The notes: generated by a model from the letters alone, not told the origin. 18,130 nt of DNA from JAJFTV01 sp964426355 (GCA_964426355.1 CAYRRA010000087.1:1-18130), one strand, 5' to 3'. Numbered from the stretch's first letter, positions 1 to 7,167 are shown. Numbers and translations: made by a program.

Positions 1-639
1 GTGCTGACCGTTACATTGGTCATTTACCAGACGCCCAACCATCCGTTCAACCCCTTTCCTCCCCCCACGCTTCCGGCTGCCCTGGTGCTGCCCAGCGCCA
101 CAGCGACCAGCCCTTCGCTTGAGATAGCAGATACCCCTCTCCCTGATGTGTCTGAGCCCGAGGAAATCGAAGCAGACACCGCGACCCCGCAGCCCACCTC
201 CACGTCTACCAGCACGCCTGCCCCAACCGACACCAGCACCCCCGCGGGCGGATACCGTTACCAGGTCAAGGGCGAACCAGCCGCCATCGCGGCATCCATT
301 TTCGACGCAGACCGCGACAACTGCCAGTGGATGGGGGTTGCCGGGCAGGTGCATGACCTGAAAGACAGCCCGGTGACAGGCATTCTTGTGCTGCTGGGCG
401 GTTACCTGGATGGAAAGACGCTCAATGAAATCACCATGACCGGAACTGCGCTCAACTACGGTCCCGCCGGGTATGAGTTTAAACTGGGGGATGCTCCCGT
501 CGCCAGCACCGGCAAGGTCTGGATCCAACTGGTTGACCAGTCTTATATTCCGTTATCGGCAAAGGTATATTTTGACACCTATGCTACGGAACCGTGCGAC
601 AAAAACCTCACCATCATTAACTTCAAACAAGTACGTTAG
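1..639 (+). CDS. Secreted or membrane-anchored protein of unknown function (5' end cut by window)
   Basis: The reading frame is open from the first base and ends with TAG at 637-639, so the true start is probably outside the window; the GTG at base 1 may be an internal Val codon. The first residues (LTVTLVIYQ) look like the end of a hydrophobic N-terminal helix. A Pro/Ser/Thr-rich linker follows to about residue 83, then a compact C-terminal domain (about 84-212) with Gly-rich, beta-type sequence and two Cys that could form a disulfide. The architecture (anchor, low-complexity linker, extracellular beta domain) resembles the 11400-12269 protein in layout only. It converges on the DUF711 gene with 7 bases between the two stop codons. 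I do not recognise the C-terminal domain and assign no function. Confidence 0.75.
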   Translation: MLTVTLVIYQTPNHPFNPFPPPTLPAALVLPSATATSPSLEIADTPLPDVSEPEEIEADTATPQPTSTSTSTPAPTDTSTPAGGYRYQVKGEPAAIAASIFDADRDNCQWMGVAGQVHDLKDSPVTGILVLLGGYLDGKTLNEITMTGTALNYGPAGYEFKLGDAPVASTGKVWIQLVDQSYIPLSAKVYFDTYATEPCDKNLTIINFKQVR

Positions 640-646
640 AACATAC

Positions 647-1864
647 TCAGGAGTTCCGCGGTCTCAATTCGAAACTCTCGCAGCCGTTCAGCAAGCCAGT
701 GAGCGGTTTCGCGGGTAATTCCAGGATGCGCCCATTTTTGAAAAATTCAAAGTCGAAGGGGGTCATTTCACCGGCTGTTTTTCCTGGGACGGGCATCAGG
801 CGTGCAGTGAGGGGTTTATTCAACCGGGATGAGAGCGCAGCGATATCCAGGATGACAGCCGCAAGCTGCTCCGCGGTGGCACTGCCCGGCAATGGGACGG
901 TGTCCAGCCCGGTCCCGCATACAGCCGAGTAAAGCAGCAAATCGCGCAGGGTGAGCGTGCCATCCACGCTGCGCTGCGCCAGCACAGAATCTTCCAGCAG
1001 GGGCAGCATCAAACCGTTGAAACCCACTTTTTTCCATTTGCCGCGGTCCAATGCATCTGCAACAAATGCTGCGGATGCCAGCGAGCCGGAGAGCCCGATT
1101 TGCTCCACGCCCAGTTTTTCGATCGAACCGCCCAGTGAACAGGTATCGACGGGGTAGGGCGCGAGCGAAAAATCCATGCCTTTAAACGCCACCGGATACT
1201 GTTTCGATAATTCCTCTGCCAGGATGTTCAACTGACTGGCGTTCTGCTCGATGCTTTTGAGCAGCAAGAAGCGTGCATTCTCAAGGCTGTCTGCGCCTTC
1301 AAATGCCGTAATCGCCAGGTCAGCGGATTCGAGCGCCAGGGAAAAAGCGGGTTTATCGCCCAGGTGATAGGCGGCTGGGAAGAACGGTCCACCTGGCTGC
1401 ACGTTTGCCAGGGCGGTGAAACGCAGGTTGGTGAACCCGTCCAGGGTGATTTGCGCGGCTTGTGCAACGATTTTTCCGGCATGATGAACCGCTTTCAGAT
1501 AGACCCGGTTATCTGCGGCGACCACGCCGGAAAAGAAGGCGATGTGGGTTGCCTCCAGAAGCGCTGGAATAACCGCGTAACTGGAATCCAACTCCGGAGA
1601 AGCGTGACCAAAGGAGACGTATTCGATCCCCTGTTCTTTCAGCTTTTTCTCTAACGGTTGAATGACCGAAAGCAGTGCATCCGCCTGGATGGGTACACCC
1701 CAATGAGAGAAGGGTGTGGTTGCAATGCGCAAGGTCTGCACCTCAAAACCAGCGGCGGTGAAGCGTTTTTGCGCGTGGGCAAGCAAGGTCAAAATGGTGT
1801 CGAGCGTTTTGTTGCTGTCCGGGGAGGCGGGATCATAAAAACAGGTAATGGTTCGGATTTTCAT
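647..1864 (-). CDS. DUF711 (UPF0210) family protein
   Basis: A 405-residue protein recognised as DUF711/UPF0210 by its start (MKIRTITCF), the conserved central region with QPGGPFFPAAYH, and the later segments DFSLAPYP, GSIEKLG and LPLLEDSVLAQR. It is somewhat shorter than the roughly 450 residues usual for UPF0210. No biochemical function is established for the family that I can name with confidence. No signal peptide or membrane segment is visible, so it is probably cytoplasmic. The ATG at 1862-1864 overlaps the TGA of the upstream methyltransferase gene (ATGA), which suggests translational coupling and makes this the last gene of the macro-SpoU-DUF711 operon. No clear terminator follows in the 7 bases before the convergent neighbour. 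Confidence 0.85.
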   Translation of the reverse strand: MKIRTITCFYDPASPDSNKTLDTILTLLAHAQKRFTAAGFEVQTLRIATTPFSHWGVPIQADALLSVIQPLEKKLKEQGIEYVSFGHASPELDSSYAVIPALLEATHIAFFSGVVAADNRVYLKAVHHAGKIVAQAAQITLDGFTNLRFTALANVQPGGPFFPAAYHLGDKPAFSLALESADLAITAFEGADSLENARFLLLKSIEQNASQLNILAEELSKQYPVAFKGMDFSLAPYPVDTCSLGGSIEKLGVEQIGLSGSLASAAFVADALDRGKWKKVGFNGLMLPLLEDSVLAQRSVDGTLTLRDLLLYSAVCGTGLDTVPLPGSATAEQLAAVILDIAALSSRLNKPLTARLMPVPGKTAGEMTPFDFEFFKNGRILELPAKPLTGLLNGCESFELRPRNS

Positions 1865-2640
1865 AAATTCCTCTGTCGAAATACTTCATAAATTAAGATG
1901 CTGGCGGCAATGGAGGCGTTGAGCGATTCGATTTTTCCCTGCATGGGGATGTGAATCCGCCCGGTCGCCAGGTGAATTGCCTGGGGGCTGATACCCTCTG
2001 CTTCGCTGCCAATGACCAGCGTGAGCGGATGTCGCAGATCAGTTTCCCAGCATGAGATTCCTTCGTTGACATCCGTGATGAAAAAGTCTTTTCCGAGCAA
2101 GCCGTGGTCGCGGCGCTGTTCAATCTCTTCCCAATCCATGTTGTAAACGGGCAGGAGGAAATGCGCACCCATCCCTGCACGCAAGACTTTGGGCGAATAG
2201 GCGTCCACGCATCCGGGAGACAGCAAGACAAGGTCGACCCCTGCGCCTGCCGAGGTACGCAGGATAGCGCCGAGGTTGCCCGGGTCACGGATGTTATCCA
2301 GTATGAGGGTGAAGCTCGTGTGGTCGGGGAAAGGTAGCGGCTTCATGGGGAAGATTCCCAAAATCCCTTGTGAAGTTTGCGTGTCACTGAGCGAATCGAG
2401 GAGGCGCGGCTCCACCTGGTCGGTATCGACCCCTGCCTTGAGAACGGTATTTACAATCTGTCTGCCGCGTTCATTGACCTCGCTGTACAACAAATGCTGT
2501 GGCAATAGCCCGTTCTGCAGCGCTGCTTCGACCAGGCGCACGCCTTCCAACACGAAGAGCCCTTGTTGCTGGCGCTCTTTTCTGCGCGCCAGTAATGCTC
2601 GTACATTTTGGATGCGCGGGTTTTGGGAAGAGTGAATCAT
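1861..2640 (-). CDS. TrmH/SpoU-family RNA 2'-O-ribose methyltransferase
   Basis: A 259-residue SpoU-type SAM-dependent methyltransferase with the trefoil-knot fold expected from its three motifs. The N-terminal substrate-binding domain (about residues 1-95) contains GLFVLEGVRLVEAAL. Motif 1 is at 115-128 (DNIRDPGNLGAILR, with the conserved Asn and Arg), motif 2 at 208-217 (LVIGSEAEGI) and motif 3 at about 232-245 (PMQGKIESLNASIA). It should methylate a ribose 2'-OH in rRNA or tRNA; the layout is like RlmB/TsnR-type enzymes, but the target base cannot be read from sequence. I chose ATG at 2638-2640, which overlaps the macro-gene stop as TGATG. A GTG at 2641-2643, one codon earlier, is an equal alternative. 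Translation is probably coupled to the upstream gene because no strong ribosome site is seen. Confidence 0.9.
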   Translation of the reverse strand: MIHSSQNPRIQNVRALLARRKERQQQGLFVLEGVRLVEAALQNGLLPQHLLYSEVNERGRQIVNTVLKAGVDTDQVEPRLLDSLSDTQTSQGILGIFPMKPLPFPDHTSFTLILDNIRDPGNLGAILRTSAGAGVDLVLLSPGCVDAYSPKVLRAGMGAHFLLPVYNMDWEEIEQRRDHGLLGKDFFITDVNEGISCWETDLRHPLTLVIGSEAEGISPQAIHLATGRIHIPMQGKIESLNASIAASILIYEVFRQRNL

Positions 2641-3215
2641 CACGGTGTCTCTTTCTGGCAGTCATTCCGCTTCTGGTAGACTTGTAGGAAGGTCTGGCAG
2701 GTGGCTTCGTCAAAGAGTACCAGCCTGACCAGTTGTATCTTTCCTGGTTTTTGGAAAAAGGTTTCGAAGGTGTTGGAAAAAATCTTTGCCGCACGTTCTT
2801 TGGGAAAGCCATAAATACCGGTGGAAATGGCAGGAAAGGCGATGCTGGACACTTGCAATTTCTCGGCGGTTTCCAGGGTTCCGCAAACCGTTTGCGCCAG
2901 CCTGGCATCTTCGTTCCCTGTCCCCCAGACCGGTCCCACAGCGTGGATGACGTACTGGCAGGGCAGGTTGCCGGCGTTGGTCACCGCGGGACGATCATGC
3001 GTAACCCGTCCATTGGCTTTTACCCATCCGCTGCTTTCCCGCTGTATGATGTCCCCTCCACGGCGCAGGATAGCACCGGCAACCCCGCCGCCGTGCAGTA
3101 AATGCTCATTGGCAGCGTTGACAATGGCATCCACCTTTTCCAGGGTAATATCACCCTGGAGTATTTCCAACACTGTACCGTTTGTAAAAGTATGACTGCA
3201 AACCGTTTTTGCCAT
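2640..3215 (-). CDS. Macro domain (MacroD-like ADP-ribose-binding/hydrolase) protein
   Basis: A single-domain 191-residue macro protein. The ADP-ribose site motifs are in order: GDIT (21-24), VNAANEHLLHGGGVAGAI (32-49, the MacroD catalytic-loop signature), HAVGP (91-95) and PAISTGIYGFP (128-138, phosphate-binding loop). Family members remove mono-ADP-ribose from acidic residues and deacetylate O-acetyl-ADP-ribose; which substrate is used here is not determinable. ATG at 3213-3215 follows a modest AAAGGG ribosome site. It is the first gene of a three-gene operon: its TGA overlaps the start of the SpoU methyltransferase gene. A promoter lies at 3246-3275. No secretion signal is present. Confidence 0.92.
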   Translation of the reverse strand: MAKTVCSHTFTNGTVLEILQGDITLEKVDAIVNAANEHLLHGGGVAGAILRRGGDIIQRESSGWVKANGRVTHDRPAVTNAGNLPCQYVIHAVGPVWGTGNEDARLAQTVCGTLETAEKLQVSSIAFPAISTGIYGFPKERAAKIFSNTFETFFQKPGKIQLVRLVLFDEATCQTFLQVYQKRNDCQKETP

Positions 3216-3245
3216 CGATTGACCCTTTCACAGGAATCTGGGGTA

Positions 3246-3275
3246 ATTTTATCTTAATGCCTGGGATGGTTTCAA
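3246..3275 (-). promoter_or_regulatory. Promoter of macro-SpoU-DUF711 operon
   Basis: On the minus strand a -35 TTGAAA (3270-3275) is separated by 18 bases from a -10 TAAAAT (3246-3251), about 30 bases upstream of the macro-gene ATG. It sits just after the strong rplT terminator, so this operon is probably transcribed independently of infC-rpmI-rplT. Confidence 0.6.
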
Positions 3276-3310
3276 GTCTTGAGCCTGTAATGGGGTGGGA
3301 AGCCACGGGG

Positions 3311-3345
3311 AAACAATAACGGGATGGCGTGTGAGCGCCATCCCG
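3311..3345 (-). terminator. Rho-independent terminator after rplT
   Basis: A perfect 10-bp stem, CGGGATGGCG pairing with CGCCATCCCG around a 6-base loop, lies 25 bases after the rplT stop codon. On the minus strand it is followed by TTATTGTTT. It ends the infC-rpmI-rplT operon. Confidence 0.85.
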
Positions 3346-3370
3346 CTTTCTAGTGGATGAGAGGATAATG

Positions 3371-3721
3371 TCAGACCGCTTTTGCTTTTTCCACGACGGC
3401 TGTAAAAGCCTGTGGGTCACGAACAGCAAGGTCTGCCAATACTTTACGGTTCAGGGAGATATTGGCTGCCTTCAGCGCATGGATCAAGCGGCTGTAGCTC
3501 AAACCGTTGAGGCGGGCAGCAGCGTTGATACGAGCGATCCACAGTCGGCGCAAATCGCGTTTGCGGGTACGGCGGTCGCGGTATGCGTACCAAAGGCTTT
3601 TCAGCATGGCTTCGTTTGCGCGCCGGAAAAGGCGGTGACGAGTACCAAACTGACCTTTCGTGATTTTCAATACTTTTTTGTGCCGGCGATACCCTTGCGG
3701 GCCACCTTTAATACGAGTCAT
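3371..3721 (-). CDS. rplT: 50S ribosomal protein L20
   Basis: A 116-residue, Arg/Lys-rich protein of the usual L20 length. The N-terminal rRNA-binding tail contains [17 protein letters not shown], followed by the helical region with [17 protein letters not shown] and [16 protein letters not shown], and the conserved [24 protein letters not shown]20 binds 23S rRNA early in 50S assembly. The ATG at 3719-3721 has a good AGGAG site 7 bases upstream. It is the last gene of infC-rpmI-rplT, a conserved bacterial order. In Escherichia coli and Bacillus, L20 represses this operon autogenously through leader RNA. Whether that happens here is not known, but candidate RNA structures are present at 3822-3846 and 4780-4799. 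Confidence 0.97.
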   Translation of the reverse strand: MTRIKGGPQGYRRHKKVLKITKGQFGTRHRLFRRANEAMLKSLWYAYRDRRTRKRDLRRLWIARINAAARLNGLSYSRLIHALKAANISLNRKVLADLAVRDPQAFTAVVEKAKAV

Positions 3722-3821
3722 TTTTCACTCCTTTGCGAGCCCCAGGGCGTCGATGCATTGATTTTGATGAAAGGTATTTCCATTCAAGCATCCGTTGCAA
3801 ACACCAAGCAGCCGCATATAT

Positions 3822-3846
3822 AAAAAAATACGATAACCCGGTTATC
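3822..3846 (-). terminator. Terminator-like hairpin overlapping the rpmI stop codon
   Basis: On the minus strand GATAAC (3841-3846) and GTTATC (3832-3837) form a 6-bp stem with a CGG loop. It is followed by GTA and seven T residues (3822-3828). The stop TAA of rpmI lies inside the stem. The stem is AT-rich, so termination is probably partial; it could set the L35:L20 ratio or be blocked by translating ribosomes. Confidence 0.45.
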
Positions 3847-4078
3847 TGTTCTTTTTCAGATAAGGCACCAGGCGATGGACACGTTTGACAATCCCTTTAC
3901 CTTCAACCGTCACCATCTCGGTGAACAAAGCGGTTGTGCGGTCGGAGGTTCTTCTCCGCAGGTGGCTTTTGCCGCCCTTTGTTCGCACAAGCTTGCCCGA
4001 TCCGGTAAGGCGGAAACGTTTCGAGGTTGCTTTATGTGTCTTCAGCTTAATTTTTCCGTCTTTCTTCTTGCGTGGCAC
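3842..4078 (-). CDS. rpmI: 50S ribosomal protein L35
   Basis: A small basic protein, 78 residues with the chosen start, carrying the L35 signature KLKTHKATSKRFRLTGSGKL followed by GGKSHLRRR. L35 usually has 64-66 residues; here both ends are a little longer. I chose GTG at 4076-4078 over ATG at 4082-4084 because the AGGAG ribosome site is 7 bases before GTG but only 1 base before ATG. The GTG start also gives the familiar N-terminus MPRKKK. The ATG version would add two residues. It lies between infC and rplT, with about 110-120-base gaps on both sides, which is wide for this operon and leaves room for RNA regulation. Confidence 0.93.
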   Translation of the reverse strand: MPRKKKDGKIKLKTHKATSKRFRLTGSGKLVRTKGGKSHLRRRTSDRTTALFTEMVTVEGKGIVKRVHRLVPYLKKNR

Positions 4079-4191
4079 TGTCATTCTCCTAGCATCACTA
4101 AAATTTGCGGCTCACGAGCAGCCGCAGATCGTTTTCAGCCTCCTAGAAGCCGAGGAACAATTATATCAAAAAAACCAAGATTGAGAAATGG

Positions 4192-4734
4192 TCAGCTTTC
4201 CTTTTTCTTTGCGCTTTTCCCAGGCTTTGCAGGTGTGAGTACCATCGTCATGGTGCGCCCTTCCATATTGGGTGCCATTTCCACAGTGGCTGTATCCGAA
4301 AGCTCTTCAGCGATTTCTCTTAAATCCTCCAGCGCAAGTTCCGGGTAAGTAATTTCCCGACCTCTAAAGCGAACCGTTACTTTTACTTTCATTCCTTCTT
4401 CCAACCAACGGCGTGCGTCACGAACTTTAAAAGAGCGATGATGTTCGTTCGTTTTTGGTCGAAGACGGATTTCTTTGATTTCGATCTTGGTTTGTGCCTT
4501 ACGGGCTTCGCGGTCCTTTTTCGTCTTTTCGTAGAGGAACTTTCCGAAGTCCATGATACGGCACACCGGGGGGGTTGCGTTTGGGGCAACTTCGACCAGG
4601 TCCAGCTCAGCTTCTCGCGCAACTTGCAGTGCTTCGTTGAGGGTCAGTTCACCCAGATTTTCTCCCTTCGGTCCAATCACGTGAACAGAGCGAGCCCGGA
4701 TGGTCTCATTTACTTGGTATTGTTGTGTTGAAAT
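4192..4734 (-). CDS. infC: Translation initiation factor IF-3 with ATT start codon
   Basis: With the chosen start the protein has 180 residues, the same length as E. coli IF-3. The N-terminal domain reads YQVNETIRARSVHVIGPKGE and continues with LTLNEALQVAREAELDLVEV and PPVCRIMDFGKFLYE; the C-terminal domain follows with KEIRLRPKTNEHH and KVTVRFRGREI. IF-3 binds 30S, blocks 50S joining and checks the start codon. No ATG, GTG or TTG lies at a suitable place upstream. The first standard start (GTG 4678-4680) would remove conserved IF-3 sequence. ATT at 4732-4734 follows a GAGGAG site by 6 bases. AUU starts are the known device by which IF-3 represses its own synthesis in other bacteria. First gene of infC-rpmI-rplT. 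Confidence 0.93.
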   Translation of the reverse strand: MSTQQYQVNETIRARSVHVIGPKGENLGELTLNEALQVAREAELDLVEVAPNATPPVCRIMDFGKFLYEKTKKDREARKAQTKIEIKEIRLRPKTNEHHRSFKVRDARRWLEEGMKVKVTVRFRGREITYPELALEDLREIAEELSDTATVEMAPNMEGRTMTMVLTPAKPGKSAKKKES

Positions 4735-4779
4735 AGTGCTCTCCTCTCTTCCTTTACCTGTTCTATAATAGCCAGAATG

Positions 4780-4799
4780 GCGGGAACCTGAGCTCCCGC
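4780..4799 (-). promoter_or_regulatory. Hairpin at the 5' end of the infC leader RNA
   Basis: GCGGGA and TCCCGC form a 6-bp stem around an 8-base loop, beginning about 8 bases after the -10 hexamer, so it would be the first structure of the mRNA. It may stabilise the transcript or take part in autogenous control; nothing in the sequence decides this. Confidence 0.45.
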
Positions 4800-4806
4800 T
4801 GGATAA

Positions 4807-4835
4807 AATATACCATATATACGCATTCTATGCAA
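4807..4835 (-). promoter_or_regulatory. infC: Promoter of infC-rpmI-rplT operon
   Basis: On the minus strand a -35-like TTGCAT (4830-4835) and a -10 TATATT (4807-4812) are spaced by 17 bases. The predicted start near 4800 gives a leader of roughly 65 bases before the ATT codon of infC. The rest of the 302-base gap between infC and thrS (4735-5036) holds this promoter, the leader hairpin and the thrS terminator; I see nothing else in it. Confidence 0.6.
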
Positions 4836-4973
4836 TAATCGACCAAAAAACGTTCCAGAAAACGAATCTGACCTTTTTTCTTTCGGATTTAAATGCTTGC
4901 GGATGGGGATATTCGGTCAGCCAAATGCTCCCCACGGTATGACTTCCAATGGAGAACTCTTGAGATAACAAAC

Positions 4974-5016
4974 AAGTGGGTCAAAAAAGCAGGACTACCA
5001 GCTTTTTGACCCACTT
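4974..5016 (-). terminator. Rho-independent terminator after thrS
   Basis: A 16-bp stem with one bulged base: AAGTGGGTC plus an A-run plus GC at 4974-4990 pairs with 5001-5016 around a 10-base loop. On the minus strand it lies 20 bases after the thrS stop and is followed by GTTTGTT. The U-tract is modest but the stem is strong. Confidence 0.8.
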
Positions 5017-5036
5017 ACTACTGCGGCAAAGTAACT

Positions 5037-6821
5037 TTACGCTTTGTTTTGGATATCCTGTTTTGCCAACTCAATGAATTGATCCAGCCCAATAGGACCA
5101 GGGTTTTCACCGGAGCGAAGGCGCAAAGCCACCTGCCCGGCTTCCTGTTCTTTGTCACCGACCACCAGCATATAAGGAATTTTCTGGTTTTGCGCATCGC
5201 GGATTTTGGCATTCATTCTTTCTGCGCGTTCGTCCACTTCCACACGCAAGCCGGCAGCCTTGAGTTGCTTTTTGACCGCATTGGCATACTCAATGTGCCT
5301 GTCGGCGATGGGGATCAAGACAGCCTGTATGGGTGAGAGCCACACCGGAAAGGCTCCGCTGAAGTGCTCGATCAACACGCCGAAAAAGCGTTCCATACTT
5401 CCCAGCAAGGCGCGGTGGATCATGTAAGGCTGGTGCGGCAGACCATCTTCGCCGGTATACGTCAGCTCGAAACGCTCCGCTTCGTTGAAATCGAACTGGA
5501 TGGTTGTGAGCTGCCATTCGCGTTTGATGGCATCTTTCACCTTCAGGTCAATCTTTGGACCATAGAATGCGCCGCCGCCCTCGTCGATCTGGTAGGGCAG
5601 TTTGGCGCGCTCCAATGAATCGCGCAGCGCAGCTTCTGCCTCTGTCCAGCGTGCCGGGTCTCCCACAAACTTCTCGGGTTTTGTGCTTAAGAACGCTTCG
5701 ATTTCGGAAAAACCGAATGAACGCAGCATGTGCAGGGAGAACTCCAACAAGAAGTCGATCTCGGCGGGCATTTGTTCGGGCGCACAAAAATGATGGGCGT
5801 CATCCTGGGTAAAGCCGCGCACGCGCATCAAGCCATGCAATACACCGCTGCGTTCATAACGGTAGACGGTGCCCAATTCTGCATACCGAATCGGCAAATC
5901 GCGATAGGATCGACCTTTGCTTTTGTAGATATAAAGGTGGAACGGGCAGTTCATGGGTTTCAAATAGTATTTCTGACCTTCCACATCAATGGGCGCATAC
6001 ATATTTTCATCGTAGAAGCCCAGGTGCCCGCTTGTTTCCCATAGTTTTGCTCTGCCGATATGCGGTGAATTGACAAAATCGTAGCCCGATTTTTCGTGTT
6101 CTTCGCGCCAGAAGTCTTCTGCAATTTTTCGTATCATGGCGCCTTTGGGATGCCAGAGAATTAAACCCGGACCAATCTCATCGTTGATGCTGAACAAGTC
6201 CAGCTCGCGCCCCAGTTTTCGATGGTCGCGTTTCTTCGCTTCTTCGAGCAGGTTGAGATATTCCTGCAATTGCTGGGGTGTTTCCCAGGCTGTGCCGTAA
6301 ATACGCTGCAGCATGGGGCGGTTCTCGTCACCGCGCCAGTATGCGCCGGCAATATTCATCAGCTTTACCGCCTGCGGATCGATCTGGTTGGTTGAATCGA
6401 GATGCGGACCGCGGCACAGGTCGACAAAACCGCCGTGCGTGTAGGTCGAGATTTCCGGCGATTCATCAATCGGGTTGCCATATTCGTCAAACCCACCTTG
6501 TTGTAGCCCCTGGATGAGCTCAATCTTGTAGGGTTGGTCGTGGAAGAATTCCAATGCTTCCGGCGCAGAGAGGACTTTCTTTTCGAATGGATGATCCTCT
6601 TTGATGATCTGGCGCATTCGCACTTCGATGACTTCGAGATCCTCGGGTGTGAGGGGTCGCGGAAGGTCGAAGTCGTAGTAGAAACCATCCTCAATCGGCG
6701 GTCCGATGGCAACCTTACCATCCGGGAAAAGTTCGAGCACAGCCTGCGCCATGATGTGCGCAGCAGAGTGACGAATGCGGTAGAGGAAGGATTCCTCGTA
6801 AGCAACATGGTCTTTTGACAT
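5037..6821 (-). CDS. thrS: Threonine--tRNA ligase lacking the N-terminal TGS domain
   Basis: A 594-residue class II synthetase that charges tRNA-Thr with threonine. It starts almost directly at the editing domain: H18-S-A-A-H22 and C136-R-G-P-H140 are the HxxxH and CxxxH residues that hydrolyse Ser-tRNA-Thr. The catalytic domain follows, with zinc ligands C292, H343 and H469 by analogy to E. coli. Motif 2 is YRYERSGVLHGLMRVRGFTQ (320-339) and motif 3 lies around ALLGSMERFFGVLIEH (471-486). The C-terminal anticodon-binding domain runs from about 498. The usual TGS domain of about 60 residues is absent, which explains the short length. ATG at 6819-6821 with GGAGGT 7 bases upstream decides the start; the longer reading from 6857 would run through the terminator. 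Expression is controlled by the T-box leader upstream. Confidence 0.97.
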   Translation of the reverse strand: MSKDHVAYEESFLYRIRHSAAHIMAQAVLELFPDGKVAIGPPIEDGFYYDFDLPRPLTPEDLEVIEVRMRQIIKEDHPFEKKVLSAPEALEFFHDQPYKIELIQGLQQGGFDEYGNPIDESPEISTYTHGGFVDLCRGPHLDSTNQIDPQAVKLMNIAGAYWRGDENRPMLQRIYGTAWETPQQLQEYLNLLEEAKKRDHRKLGRELDLFSINDEIGPGLILWHPKGAMIRKIAEDFWREEHEKSGYDFVNSPHIGRAKLWETSGHLGFYDENMYAPIDVEGQKYYLKPMNCPFHLYIYKSKGRSYRDLPIRYAELGTVYRYERSGVLHGLMRVRGFTQDDAHHFCAPEQMPAEIDFLLEFSLHMLRSFGFSEIEAFLSTKPEKFVGDPARWTEAEAALRDSLERAKLPYQIDEGGGAFYGPKIDLKVKDAIKREWQLTTIQFDFNEAERFELTYTGEDGLPHQPYMIHRALLGSMERFFGVLIEHFSGAFPVWLSPIQAVLIPIADRHIEYANAVKKQLKAAGLRVEVDERAERMNAKIRDAQNQKIPYMLVVGDKEQEAGQVALRLRSGENPGPIGLDQFIELAKQDIQNKA

Positions 6822-6840
6822 GATACATACCTCCAAAAAA

Positions 6841-6882
6841 AATATTAAAACAAACACTCTCGCCAGACATGGGGCGAGAGTG
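6841..6882 (-). terminator. Regulated terminator of the thrS T-box leader
   Basis: A perfect 10-bp stem, CACTCTCGCC (6873-6882) with GGCGAGAGTG (6855-6864), has an 8-base loop and is followed by T-rich sequence that runs into the thrS ribosome site. Forming this stem stops transcription. The alternative pairing with the T-box motif just upstream would be favoured by uncharged tRNA-Thr. Confidence 0.88.
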
Positions 6883-7131
6883 AGAAATCACGCGGTTCCA
6901 CCCAATTTGACCAGAAAACAGGTCATCTCGTTGAGCTGATCAAGCATCAGCAGACCGATAACGGGGTCAAAACGTTTTCCATACTGGGGGATGAGCACCC
7001 TTTTCTGTTTGCCGCTCGCAGGTGGTTTTCGCCGGGGTGGTTTGTTGAGGATTCTCAGCCAATGATCCTCAGTCTCTGTCCATTCACCTTCCGGTTACTC
7101 GTCCTGGTCGATGCGTTTCTAGTCTTAGGTT
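6855..7131 (-). promoter_or_regulatory. T-box riboswitch, threonine-specific, upstream of thrS
   Basis: The T-box motif GGGTGGAACCGCG lies at 6891-6903, 8 bases before the terminator stem. Its TGGA would pair with a tRNA ending UCCA, fitting a U73 discriminator. Stem I is visible about 200 bases upstream. CAGG (7103-7106) pairs with CCTG (7019-7022), and CCGG (7091-7094) pairs with CCGG (7032-7035). Between them is an internal loop with AGTA on the 5' side (7096-7099) and CGAAAACCA on the 3' side. The specifier in that loop is ACC (7024-7026), a Thr codon read by tRNA-Thr(GGU), and it is followed by a purine as expected. The distal part contains AGAGA. Uncharged tRNA-Thr should stabilise the antiterminator and switch thrS on. 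Stems II and III were not resolved by eye. Confidence 0.9.
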
Positions 7132-7138
7132 ACCCATC

Positions 7139-7167
7139 ATTATACAGATATCCAGGTGAGAAAGCAA
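7139..7167 (-). promoter_or_regulatory. Promoter of thrS T-box transcript
   Basis: On the minus strand -35 TTGCTT (7162-7167) and a consensus -10 TATAAT (7139-7144) are spaced by 17 bases. The predicted start near 7131 precedes stem I of the T-box by about 25 bases, so the complete riboswitch is included in the transcript. Confidence 0.75.

Noticed and set aside
3353..3823. A 156-codon plus-strand ORF opposite rplT
   Set aside because: It covers the certain L20 gene and its terminator on the other strand, with no family resemblance.
6822..6857. A longer thrS start adding 12 residues
   Set aside because: The added codons are the T run of the regulated terminator, and the ATG at 6821 has a strong ribosome site.
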